From Picochlorum sp. 'celeri' (Eukaryota > Chlorophyta > Trebouxiophyceae): 64,000 nt of DNA. Made by a program: the position numbers and the translations under genes. How positions within the stretch are numbered: the first letter of the stretch is position 1; each line of letters opens with the position of its first letter. The stretch spans positions 434,001 to 498,000 of the forward strand of contig JAACMV010000003.1 of the NCBI GenBank assembly GCA_010909725.1, given 5' to 3'. The notes under the pieces are model-generated. The model worked only from the letters and a program-made list of their open reading frames with translations, made no database searches and was not told the DNA's origin. Shown one piece after another: positions 1 to 9,989 of this stretch.

Positions 1-1
1 G

Positions 2-394
2 TTCAGAATGACTGGAGAGACTGGCTCATACAGATACATGGCCCCAGAGGTCTTCCGACACGAGCCTTACAACTCATCCGTCGATGTATACTCCTATTCA
101 ATGATTATATACCAGCTTTTTGAGACGAATCCGCCATTCTCTGGAATGGACCCTGTCAGTGCTGCAAAGAATGCTGCCATGTATGATCTCAGACCACAGT
201 TTGTGCAACTCAGTGGAGACACTGCATCAAAAAGAGAAATCAAGGAATTGATAGAGTCGTGCTGGAGACCAAATGCAGAGATGCGACCTTCTTTTGAATC
301 AATCGTTGTATCCCTGGAAACAATACTGTCAAAGCTTCCTGGAAGCAAAAGCAGTGGCTCTGCCGAGGGAGGTGGATGCTGCTCCATTGCCTAG
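2..394 (+). CDS. Protein kinase C-terminal part (ankyrin/Raf-like MAPKKK type), cut by window edge
   Basis: Only the last ~130 residues are present; the reading frame is open to the left edge, so the 5' part is missing. Visible kinase features are the activation-segment end RYMAPEVF (subdomain VIII), DVYSYSMIIYQLFE (subdomain IX) and the conserved Arg region CWRPNAEMRPSF (subdomain XI). The TGETGSYRYMAPEV context is typical of plant integrin-linked-kinase-like/Raf-like MAPKKKs, which are cytosolic Ser/Thr kinases. After the domain comes a Ser/Gly linker ending in C-C-S-I-A before the stop; the last four residues form a CaaX prenylation box with an adjacent Cys that could be palmitoylated, implying membrane attachment. 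The family assignment rests on the C-terminal third only. Confidence 0.8.
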   Translation, partial: FRMTGETGSYRYMAPEVFRHEPYNSSVDVYSYSMIIYQLFETNPPFSGMDPVSAAKNAAMYDLRPQFVQLSGDTASKREIKELIESCWRPNAEMRPSFESIVVSLETILSKLPGSKSSGSAEGGGCCSIA

Positions 395-658
395 TGCTCT
401 GTTTTGATACCGTATTCATTTTGGTGATTTAATACACACTTGAATCATCATTGGTTATTAGTAGAATTGTGTCCTACATTGATCGCTCATGGCATGATTA
501 TACCATGTGTCATCAAACATGTGGAAAATATATATACACTGCATGCAGTGTGATCCATCATCATCCTGATATCATGGTGGGTGGGAGGATTTCCCAATCT
601 TCTTTTTCATCATGGCTGATCACGCACTGCCATTAATTCATTGAATATTTATTTCAGG

Positions 659-1575
659 ATGCAAATGCGATCAATCAGAATAGCTCAGCCGCAGCCTTTA
701 AAGGCTACTCTGGGTAGAAGGTTGCCAATCCGACGCATCTGCCATGTCCACGCAGCCTCTTCGCCAGGATCTTCTGGAGAGAATGCATACCAGGTATGAA
801 AATAAATACGACATGGTGATTCAGATGACGATGAAAGCAGAGATGTACTGATATCCTTGCTCTCCTACAGGTACTCGGCCTCCCAGAGAATGCAGACTAC
901 AATGCGATTCAGAGAGCCTACAAGAAGAAACTGAGCGAATGTAGGGGAGATGAGGAGGCTGCAAGCAGGATTGAGCAGGCTCATTCCAGCCTCATGATGA
1001 ATGCTCTCACCTCTAGGCTCCAGGGGAATGCTCAGGTGGATAAGAATGTCTTGTACGCGGATCGCGCTCGATATTTCCCATGGAGACCTAAATTATGGTT
1101 GGCAGAGCAAAAGGTCATCATGTTCTCTGCGATTGCACAGTGTGCATTCCTTGCTTGGGCTCTCTTGTCTCCAATGACTGCAGGAACCCAGCCAGTGGTG
1201 TGGTGTACGTCTCTTGTGTACAGGAAACCGTGTCTATTCTGAGCACATGTCTGATTCTTTTTTTTTCTATATGCAGCTGCCACCGCTGGAGCCATTGCCA
1301 ACATTTATAAACAGAACAGAATCAACCCTCCACCAATCAGAGGTGCAGAGGTGAGTGATGAAGAGAAGAAGCAGGGAGGAAGGAACATTTTGAGAGGTGC
1401 ATTCCTCGCATTCATGGCCACATTCAGCGGTTGTCTTTTGTTATACACCGCCCCAGATGCCATTGCTGCGCAATTGAATACAGTGTTGCCACTGTGGTTT
1501 TATGAAGGACAAACAATCTTGCTCACCCTTGGAAGCACACTCATGAATCTCATCTTCACTTCACTCTTTAGATAA
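659..1575 (+). CDS. CPP1: CPP1-like J-like chloroplast membrane protein (DUF3353)
   Basis: Three exons are inferred: 659-793, 871-1204 and 1277-1575, with introns of 77 and 72 nt bounded by GTATGA...ACAG and GTACGT...GCAG; phases agree and give 255 aa. The first ~45 residues are basic and Ser/Ala-rich, like a plastid transit peptide. Next comes a J-like region (YQVLGLPENADYNAIQRAYK) lacking the HPD tripeptide, then the family signature around YADRARYFPWRP, then three to four hydrophobic segments. CPP1 of plants is a thylakoid/envelope holdase that stabilises protochlorophyllide oxidoreductase (POR) and supports its import. A TGTAA poly(A) signal sits at 1606-1610. The J-like plus multi-span architecture is clear; POR as client is inferred from the plant family. 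Confidence 0.8.
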
Positions 1576-1737
1576 ATACATTGACAAAATAATATTATAA
1601 ACGTCTGTAACAGTAATTAATAGTACTGAGTACCCAAAAGAGTGCGCAAATATCGCTGGTTTTGTGATTTGCATGCCAGAGCACAGCATTTCCTAGAATA
1701 TCAGCCTATACCGTGTGTTCGATAGTTTCAGGCAATA

Positions 1738-3523
1738 ATGGGTAAGCATAATGGTAAAGCACGTCGAACAGGAAAGTCTGTGGGCTCTGCTTTGGTGAAC
1801 AAGGCCCGAAAGGAGGGAAAGTTTGGAGCTGCAGACTCATACTTGTATACGACGGAGAATCCTGGTAGAGACAGTGGGATAGGGATACAGAGTATCATCC
1901 ATGAGAATGACTTGGATAATTTAATGAGTATGGTGCGTGTGGTGTTTCTTTTGATGATGGGAGTGCTGGTCTTACAACGAGCTGTGTTTGTGGAACATGC
2001 AGGCTGAGTTGGCTGATAGGGATTTCTCAGCGGATCGAGGTCAGACAGTTGTGATCAAAGCTTCTGGTAGCACGAGTGTAACTGCTCAAGAAGCGGCACG
2101 GACTGAGGAGGAGAGGGTGAAGGCTGAAGAGGAGAATGCTCACAAGTTGTGTGTTCCACGGAGACCTCCATGGAACAGTCAGATGACTGTGGATGAGTTG
2201 GATGCACAAGAGCGGGCGTACTTTTTAGAATGGCGAAGGAGTCTTGCTGAACTTGAAACGAGTGATTATTTGGTGTTGACGCCGTTTGAGAAGAATTTGA
2301 ATGTATGGAGGCAGCTTTGGAGGGTGATAGAGCGATCTGATGTGGTTGTGCAGGTGGTGGATGCACGCGATCCTTTGACGTATTGGAACGAGGATTTGAA
2401 GAGATATTGTTTAGAACTGAATCCTACAAAAACGAGTATTCTGTTGATGAATAAATCGGACATGGTTCCAGAAAAGCTGCGATCGGCATGGGCCGATTAC
2501 TTTGACTCAAAGGGTATGGATTACATCTTTTGGTCTGCAAAAGCTGCTTCAGAGGAAGAAGCGTCCGATATAGAGGGTTCAGATCCTCGAGTTAGATTAT
2601 ATATGGTTGACGAATTGGTTGATGTTCTCAAAGAAAAGGCAGCAAAGGCTGTGAAGGAGCAGAAGCTGCTTGGGTTGCCACGGATGGAGAGTTCACGATA
2701 CATGGTTGGGTTGATTGGATATCCAAATGTCGGGAAATCGTCCACAATAAATGCAGTATTTGGGTCAAAAAAGACAGCAGTCGCTGCAACGCCGGGAAAA
2801 ACGAAGCATTTTCAGACGCTCTTTGTGTCGGATGAGTTGTGCTTGTGTGATTGTCCTGGATTGGTAATGCCTCGGTTTGCAAAGAGCAAGGCAGATATGG
2901 TCGCTGCTGGGGTTATACCGATTGATCGGTTGACAGATGTTATTGAGCCTGTTGATGTTATTGCTTCTAGAATAAAGAAAGAGCAGTTGGAGGCGGTGTA
3001 TGGTATGAAAATAAAGCAGCCTGCAGCACACGTGACCCATCCTCTGGCACGGTCTCTCTTGTACAGTATTGCGGCATCGCGAGGATGGTCGGGGCCCGGG
3101 GGTCTTCCGGATGTCACTCGAGCTGGTCGTAGATTATTGAAAGATTATGTTGATGGGAAGGTATTGGCATGTAAAGCACCTCCAGGTGCCTCAGAGGAGG
3201 TTCAGAGGTTGGCACGAGATGCATGTCCTCCAGGGTGTGACCTGGGTCAGATTGACGAAGATGCGGTGACCAGGAATGGTGTGAAGGCAAATGTAGATGA
3301 TGGCAGTGTGAACACAGGAAATGCTGTGGAAAGCCTTGATGATGACGGTGGTTTGCTGGAAAATTTGAATTTCATGGAATCCAAGGTGAATGGAAAGCCG
3401 CTACGCCCAGCATACAAGTTTCATAAGAAGACAAAAGCGAAATCTAGAGCTGCTGTTTGTCATGGAAGTAGTTCGACACACGATGAAATGAGTTTCGGAA
3501 AGAAAGGAGGGCTTAAAAGATGA
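1738..3523 (+). CDS. LSG1: Large subunit GTPase 1 (LSG1), circularly permuted ribosome-biogenesis GTPase
   Basis: Two exons, 1738-1932 and 2003-3523, with a 70-nt intron (GTGCGT...TGCAG) in phase 0; 571 aa. The GTPase motifs are circularly permuted, as in the YlqF/LSG1 class: G4 LLMNKSD comes before G1 GYPNVGKSS, then G2 in TPGKTKHFQT and G3 DCPGL. The basic N-terminus (MGKHNGKARRTGKS) and the Lys-rich C-terminus are typical. In yeast and animals this cytoplasmic GTPase releases the export adaptor NMD3 from pre-60S subunits. It is convergent with COG1, with 28 bp between stops; its TGTAA signal at 3558-3562 lies over the last codons of COG1. The assignment is strong. Confidence 0.93.
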
Positions 3524-3551
3524 GATGTATAAATATATAAATATGAACAAT

Positions 3552-6319
3552 CTAGTTTGTAAAGAATGAACCTAGCAGGCCCCCTGATGTGTATCCCTCA
3601 ATCTTTGCACTCATCTCTGCAGCTTTTGTACCAAGAAGCGACGTGATGGCACTTTGAGCTGTAACAGACGATGACATATTCCCTAATGATGATCCATCAT
3701 CATCAACAGAATTTGACAGACCATATGCAGACATCTTGTTTGGTCGAGAGGGCAGCTTTGCAGGCAGATAGGCAAATCTGGATGTGGTTGTCGAAAGTGC
3801 CATGATCCCATTGCCATCATTGTCTCTACTCACGCCACTAGAATCATGTGCATTACTGATGCGTAAAAAACTTGCAGCACTTGAGGAGAATACTGCTACA
3901 TTCTCATCAATTGCACTGCTACAGCCTGACCAGTCTATTGGATCGATTCGTGCACCAAGACTGTCCAAGACACTCTTGGCCGTGGCACGTACAGCTGCAT
4001 CATCTCCGAAAAGTGAGCAGATGAAACGAATATCATAAATGCGTTGAAGCACGTCATGTCGCGATGTTGATGGATCCTCGTCCTCCATTTCCAGTGCTGT
4101 AGCAAGCATGGTTGATTTGAAGGAACCCATAGCTTGTTTCACCAAATCCTCCTGCAAATCAGATCCCCCCGCCTTTTCCAACTCCTCACAAAAGCATGTT
4201 AAAGCTCCCATAAGCCAGGAGGATGGAAACGAAGGCACTGTGGTTGAACCACTTGCATCATCCTGGGCAGCATCGGCCGCTGAAGAGGATGAGGGCAGAA
4301 TGTCATATGAACCTGACTGCCTGATTTGTCTCGCTATTTCTCCATTGAACCACTTTGACCACGTCTCATTCGATGCTGTTCTTAAATCTTGAATCCTTTT
4401 TAAAGTCTCACGCGCCCAGGGGTGCAATATAGAGGAATCGTAATTGTCTCCATCTCGAGCCACTTCTTGGAAATGGAGCAGCTTCTGGAACGGTTCGCAA
4501 GAATACAATATCTTCGAGGCCAACTGTACAAACACTAATGAAATACCTATCACAGTATCCCTTGTTGCATTCAATCTCGTCGCTTCCATGAGAGATACCA
4601 TGGACTTCATAGCTGACGCAAACTCTTGAGAGATGAAATCCTCAAAACTCACAAACTCCTCATCTGAATTGGATGCATACTTTTTATTCCCAATTGAAAG
4701 ACACTCTATCGATTCTGCTAAAGTTTTCTCTAATGCGCCATGGATCTCATCAAAAAACTCAGAGGCAACTTGAATCCACCATTCCCGTTCTGCAGCACCA
4801 GAGGACACTGTGTTCAAATCCTTGTACACTGTACTCGCAGTATACTGTCCTATTGGATCCACTGTGACTGCTTCATTCTTACTCTGAGAAAGTGCTTCTG
4901 CCGTCATTTTCTCTACAATATCACTCACATCACGAAAGCGTGTCGAAATGATCTTTTTGGCCTGCGTCACCACCAAGTCTTGACACGTTTGATCCCAGAG
5001 GCTCACAATATCCCCCATGGCATACTGGGATAGGGCCGAGCACGACATTTCCATCACATCATCCCCCTGATGGACACAACATCTCCACCTCGAAAGGCGA
5101 TCCTGCACATGCTCTTCAATATGCTTCAATTCTCGACAAGATGTCGTCGCAGAAAATAATGGCTCCAAAATCTGTTGCACATCATGCGAGGTTTTTCTGA
5201 GCCAATCCTCAGTCTCCAACTGCAATGCACCCTTTGTAAACCCTTCTAATTTTGACATGGCATCTCGAGCTCGAGAACTCAACGTCTGCGTCGAGCTAGA
5301 CGATTTCCCATCCACCTCCTCATCGACAAGTGCTTCAAGCAATCGAACCATTGGTTTCTGTCCAGAGTCACCAAACACCTCCATAATCAGACACACAGTG
5401 CTCCACATAGACTCAAACATTACACCAACCAAATCAGATACGTCTTCTCCTTGGCGCCCCTTGGCAAGAATACAATTACGTCTCGACGTCACCAAATACT
5501 TCAACACATCATTGCTATCAAGAGGCCTCAGCAACGCCAAGCACGCAAGCACCGATGCACCACTATCCACATCAATATTTTCTTGCTGCGTCAACCACTC
5601 CTGCCCCCTGTTCCAAATCTCTCCATCAAGCCGTCTCACAGATGGCCATAAATGCTCCAGAAAAGGAAACTGCCTCGCATGTTCCCCACACGAGGCATCA
5701 AACTCTTTATGCATCTCAACCGCCCTCAAATACCTCACTGCAGCCATCAAATATTCATCCCTATCAAGATGCCCATAAATGGCCTCCTGAGAATCCACCA
5801 TGTACTTGACCTTGCTTGCAACCCAGTACACCTTTTCAACTTCTTCATCCTGACCAGGCCCAGTCGCACTGCTCGGCATCTCTGACACCCCTTCAGACGT
5901 CTCCATCAACGTCGACAACTTCTCAGCAACAACATGACACTGCTCTGCGATATCCTTAATGGCATCCGCACTCGATATTAAATCCCTGTACGAGTCCCCC
6001 ACAACGTGTCGCAACTTTTCCTCCTTTTCCTTCATCTCCTCCACATACTTGCCATACATCTGCGTCATCATGACCCAATCGTATTATTTCAATGCGATAC
6101 TGCCTATTCTGTCGCGACAACAGGCCCTATTTGGCGTCATTGTCAAATCATATAATTATCCGACATCTACCCCGTTTTTCATTCAAAGTGGCCAGATATA
6201 CGCCCAAAAAACTCTTCAGATATCATCTATTCCTATTGTAGAACAATCTCACCCACCTGACGGATATCAGACACCGTGTGTCTCTGAAATATACGATCTG
6301 CATCGATCGCCCCTCCCAT
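3552..6319 (-). CDS. COG1: Conserved oligomeric Golgi complex subunit 1
   Basis: Main exon 6059-3552 plus a first exon at 6319-6257 that I recovered from a short minus-strand segment. It encodes M-G-G-A-I-D-A-D-R-I-F-Q-R-H-T-V-S-D-I-R-Q and ends at a CAG/GTGGGT donor; the 197-nt intron ends ACGCAG/ATG, phase 0. The joined N-terminus (FQRHTVSDIRQ followed by KEEKLRHVVGDSYRDLI) matches the characteristic COG1 start, where the LFR.HSV.EIR motif leads into a coiled coil and GERYRDLI. Total 856 aa, mostly helical. COG1 is a lobe A/B bridging subunit of the Golgi vesicle-tethering complex acting in retrograde traffic. A start at the ATG near 6071 would lose the conserved motif. The C-terminal half is Ser/Asp-rich and diverged. 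Confidence 0.88.
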
Positions 6320-6595
6320 CCTTCCTCCTGAGCCATGGCGGTTGCCCAGAGTACTCATCCTACTCCAATAAAAAATAATTCATCCATATTTAGGGGCTCC
6401 GCGCGTGCATATAGACGTACATCCATCCTGACCCAATCGGGGTCTTTGCAACATGGCGCCCAGGCCTGGAGGGATCTTTTGATATCCGAGATTTCTTATG
6501 ATATGACGCACAGGTACAGCATATGGTTGCATATATAACAATACTATGTAACTATTGATAGTGTAGAGTACTATCTGACAGGATTACCTGCACAG

Positions 6596-7717
6596 ATGGA
6601 CAGGATGCATTTTCTTGGTCAAAGCTTTGCCCAAGGTGGGTGGGGACTCAAAATTATTGCTGGAGCACTCTGTGCAGTATTTCTGTGGATAATGTTTCTT
6701 AACAATCATCTATCAGATGTATTTGAAATGTCACGGAATCGACAAGGCTCGCAACAGCAACAACAACAAAGAAGAAGAAGGACCACCCTCTGTGATGATT
6801 CAAATTCCATGGTGGACATTACGGATACAAATGTGCTCGACCTGGTGACTCGCATACCAGTGCGTCCAGAATTCTCTCTGGCAGAGGCATGGTTTAAGTG
6901 TGAAGCAGCACGATATGGGAAAGCACCAGAAGAGATTCCAGCGAATCTGTTGAACAGCTTTACCCTGAATGGGTCCATCCCCGTGAGGACATTGTACTTT
7001 GACCAAGCATATCTCGGAGGGGATGCCAATACGCCTGTGTGGACCACAGCTGCTGTAAATGATTTGATGGATCGGGTGGCAAAGAGGCAGCAAACCTTTA
7101 ACTACGACACCACGCCAATCTACACCATGTTTGATGCCAGGCCTGACCTCGTTCGAGGTCAGAGGGGTTTGGTCATTGGCAGTGAAAATCCATGGTTGGA
7201 AGCGTTGCTTTTATTTTACGGGGCACGAGAGGTCAACACACTGGAATTTGGATCCATTGAAAGCAAGGATGAGCGGATCAAAACCTTTACTCCAGATCAA
7301 TTCAAAGTCCAATTTCTTCATGGAAATATTCGCCAGTATGATTTTGCATTCACCTATTCGAGCATCGAGCATGACGGGCTCGGTCGATACGGAGACGTCC
7401 TTCACCCAAACGGAGACCTGTTCACCATGGCCAAACTCTTGAGCATTGTCAAACCAGGTGGACTGGTCATGGTTGGTGTCCCATGCTGCCATGATCGGTT
7501 GGACTGGAATGCCCACAGAATCTATGGACCAATACGGCTGCAGAAAGTGTTCTCAGGCTACAAAGTACTGGGTGTGTACCCAAAAGATGCTCGAATGGGT
7601 CAAGAGTCGACAGAATTTTCATTCCAGCCGGTGTGGTTGCTGAAGAACCAGCTTGCCTGTGATGATGATGATGAGCAGCTCAACATCCCCCGCATTGCCC
7701 CAACAACAGGACTGTGA
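6596..7717 (+). CDS. DUF268 family protein, type II membrane, methyltransferase-like fold
   Basis: Single exon, 373 aa. One hydrophobic segment at about residues 19-38 (KIIAGALCAVFLWIMFLNNH) predicts a type II signal anchor; a short Gln run and Arg run follow on the luminal side. The C-terminal ~250 residues carry the DUF268 hallmarks: LVIGSENPWLEAL, GAREVNTLEF, the strongly conserved SSIEHDGLGRYGDVLHPNGD and PGGLVMVGVP. These resemble a SAM-methyltransferase fold with motif I altered (IGSENPW instead of GxGxG). Function is not established for the family; Golgi/ER lumen location is inferred from the topology. It is divergent from COG1 with 276 bp between starts. Confidence 0.82.
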   Translation: MDRMHFLGQSFAQGGWGLKIIAGALCAVFLWIMFLNNHLSDVFEMSRNRQGSQQQQQQRRRRTTLCDDSNSMVDITDTNVLDLVTRIPVRPEFSLAEAWFKCEAARYGKAPEEIPANLLNSFTLNGSIPVRTLYFDQAYLGGDANTPVWTTAAVNDLMDRVAKRQQTFNYDTTPIYTMFDARPDLVRGQRGLVIGSENPWLEALLLFYGAREVNTLEFGSIESKDERIKTFTPDQFKVQFLHGNIRQYDFAFTYSSIEHDGLGRYGDVLHPNGDLFTMAKLLSIVKPGGLVMVGVPCCHDRLDWNAHRIYGPIRLQKVFSGYKVLGVYPKDARMGQESTEFSFQPVWLLKNQLACDDDDEQLNIPRIAPTTGL

Positions 7718-7909
7718 GCAGGAATCGTCCGTAATAAGAACGGCCCTGCCCACGCATATGTATCCCCAGGAGCCATGAATGTACATATTCTATAGATATT
7801 TTCATCAAGGAGAGACTCAGTGATACCATACGTATTTATGCGTCCATTCTGTGTCTACCTGATCGATTGATCGAACGACCATTTCCACTTCTTCGACGAA
7901 ACCAGCACC

Positions 7910-9026
7910 ATGGTACGTTCTAAGAGCACGGATACCACCAATATATATCATGAAATGATAATAACGTTCTATGATGCAGGAGGCGACTGTTGTATGTATC
8001 GATAATAGCGAATTTTCTAGAAATGGAGATTACTCTCCGTCCCGTTTTCAGGCACAGGCTGATGCGGTGAATTTATTGGCTGGTGCAAAGACTCAACATC
8101 ATCCTGAGAATACTGTTGGGATTATGACGATGGCGGGGAAGACACCAACGGTGTTGGTGACTCCGACATCTGATTTGGGAAAAGTTCTTCAGGCTGTGCA
8201 GAATATGAAGATTGATGGGACTGTGCACATGTCTACGGCAGTGCAGATAGCTCAATTGGCATTAAAGCATAGGGAGAATAAGAATCAGAGGCAGCGGATT
8301 GTTGTGTTCATTGGAAGCCCTATTGTAGAGGATAAGGATGCTTTGGTGAAAATTGCAAAGAAACTGAAGAAGAATAACGTGGCTGTGGATATTGTTAGCT
8401 TTGGTTGTGAAGAGGAGAATAAGGACAAGCTGGAGGCATTCCAAGCTGCTGTAAATAGCGGGGATAATAGTCATCTCGTGTCAGTGCCGGCTGGAACCAT
8501 ATTGTCAGATATGTTGTTTGCAACGCCAATATTTATGGAGGAAGGCGGTACAGATACTGGTGGTGGTGCTGCTGCTCCGCAGCCAAATATTGTGGATGGA
8601 TTTGATTATAGTCAGTTGGGTGTGGACCCAACATTGGATCCCGAGCTTGCACTTGCATTGCGAATTTCAATGGAGGAGGAGAGAGCTCGCGTAGAAGCTG
8701 CCGCGGCAGAGGGAAATGAGCCAAAAGAAGGAGAGGATAAAGCAGCTGCAGTAGAAGAAGAGCCCAAGGAAGAAAATGAGGTGGAGGCCATGGATGAAGA
8801 TACATTGCTGCAGCAAGCTCTTGCCCTTTCCATGCAGGGAGGCGGAGGAGATGCCCCCCAGGAGATGGACAAGGAAGAAGGGCCAGCTATTGATGAGGAC
8901 GTGGAGGTGGACGATCCAGAATTGGCACTGGCGCTGCAAATGTCAATGGGTGACCAGCAACAGCCTCCATCATCATCCAAGGATGATGATGAGAAGACAA
9001 AAGACAAGAATGAAGAGGATGCCTAA
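7910..9026 (+). CDS. RPN10: 26S proteasome ubiquitin receptor RPN10
   Basis: VWA domain (residues ~1-190, starting EATVVCIDNSEFSRNGDY) followed by three ubiquitin-interacting motifs: DPELALALRISMEEE, EDTLLQQALALSMQ and DPELALALQMSMGDQ. RPN10 sits between proteasome lid and base and binds polyubiquitin through the UIMs; plants also have three UIMs, whereas yeast has one. Start choice: ATG at 7910 is followed immediately by GTACGT, and a 67-nt intron ends ATGCAG at 7979, so exon 1 would contribute only the start codon and exon 2 begins GAG GCG ACT, giving M-E-A-T-V-V (349 aa). The alternative is unspliced ATG-ATG-CAG at 7971. Upstream 7718-7909 is a short intergenic spacer. Confidence 0.95.
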
Positions 9027-9092
9027 CCATCGGCGGTCATATTGTTTTTATTTTCAACCACATGTATGTCATGTAATACATGCATTCATTCT

Positions 9093-9120
9093 TCATCATC
9101 ATCATCATCATCATCATCAT
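9093..9120 (+). repeat. (TCA)n microsatellite in RPN10 3' UTR
   Basis: About nine tandem TCA units lie between the RPN10 stop and the RBX1 stop. This is a simple repeat with no coding role; a TGTAA poly(A) motif lies just upstream near 9072. Confidence 0.9.
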
Positions 9121-9149
9121 GTTACAAGAGGAATACATGGGTACTACTA

Positions 9150-9554
9150 CTATCCAGACGGATTGATCTTTTCAATCTTTGTAAACTCCCATTCCTTATT
9201 GCAAAGAGGACACGCACTACGAGTCTTAAGCCACCGCTGAATACAATCTAAATGAAACACGTGCCCACACTGCCCCCACGCAATACTCAAACCAGGATGC
9301 TCTGTATCCCCAGTAGGATTTGCCTGATACTCGATACTCGCCTCGTACAAATTATTCCTACAAATAGCACACGTATCTGTACATATAGCCCACGACCACA
9401 TTGCTACCGCATTCCATTTCTTAATCTCAAACCTCTTCTTCTTCGTGGTCGCCCCTCCCCCCTCGGCATCCTCCTGCTCAACCCCTTCCATGGGCTCTTC
9501 CTCCTCCTCCTCTTCCTTCTTCTTCTTCACTGCTGCTGCCGCTGCTGGTGCCAT
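9150..9554 (-). CDS. RBX1: RBX1-type RING-box protein with altered zinc ligands
   Basis: Single exon, 134 aa. After an acidic/Lys N-terminal tail, KKRFEIKKWNAVAMWSW is the RBX1 strand that inserts into the cullin WHB/CTD interface, followed by a RING-H2 ending CPLCNKEWEF. RBX1 recruits E2 enzymes to cullin-RING ubiquitin ligases. Zinc sites 1 and 2 are present (CAIC, CGH, H, C, CPLC). The four ligands of the third, RBX-specific zinc site (C53, C56, C68 and H82 of human RBX1) are Ser, Tyr, Gly/Leu and Asp here, and the usual CPLD aspartate is Cys. The WNAVAMW context makes RBX1 more likely than APC11 or a generic RING-H2 protein. A TTACA (minus-strand TGTAA) lies at 9122-9126. Confidence 0.9.
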   Translation of the reverse strand: MAPAAAAAVKKKKEEEEEEEPMEGVEQEDAEGGGATTKKKRFEIKKWNAVAMWSWAICTDTCAICRNNLYEASIEYQANPTGDTEHPGLSIAWGQCGHVFHLDCIQRWLKTRSACPLCNKEWEFTKIEKINPSG

Positions 9555-9989
9555 ACTTGAAACCTATAATCGAATCAATACATACAGTGGTGTCGTATAT
9601 AGATGGGATTTGGAAAAAGACGGATGAAATCGATTCGATTCAATCAAACGTCTTCCTTCTTCTATACGGTATGACAGAGCTCTGCTATATTTCTAACGCT
9701 GAAACTACTACGTTCCCACTGAGGATTTGTATTCTGTATACGAGACGAGGGAGGGATTTTTTGTTTTTGTATTTTGTTCCCTCGCTTTTCGGGGAAATGG
9801 TCAGAGATGATAGTATTCGGTCAATGGAATGGTTTGATAGGACACTTGAGTATTGGTGGATGTCCGAATCAGTTCTTGTTCCACCTCGAGCATACGAGGT
9901 CTTGTCTTCTCGGGAGGGGTGTTGAAATTATTCTTCTTACTATTGTTGTTACATGGTACATAGTGAGGAGTGCGTTCTATGCTATAACC
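9555..9989. other. Divergent intergenic region RBX1 / PYRP2
   Basis: AT-rich, shared 5' region of two divergent genes. The PYRP2 frame stays open back to an ATG at 9774, but those residues look unlike a transit peptide and more like translated leader. No RNA gene or repeat seen. Confidence 0.5.

Noticed and set aside
4108..5885. Several plus-strand ORFs of 60-170 codons opposite COG1
   Set aside because: They lie antisense to a clearly conserved gene, show low-complexity residue composition and have no domain; shadows.
9774..9989. Upstream in-frame start of the PYRP2-like gene
   Set aside because: The added 72 residues include a hydrophobic stretch unlike a transit peptide; kept only as an alternative.
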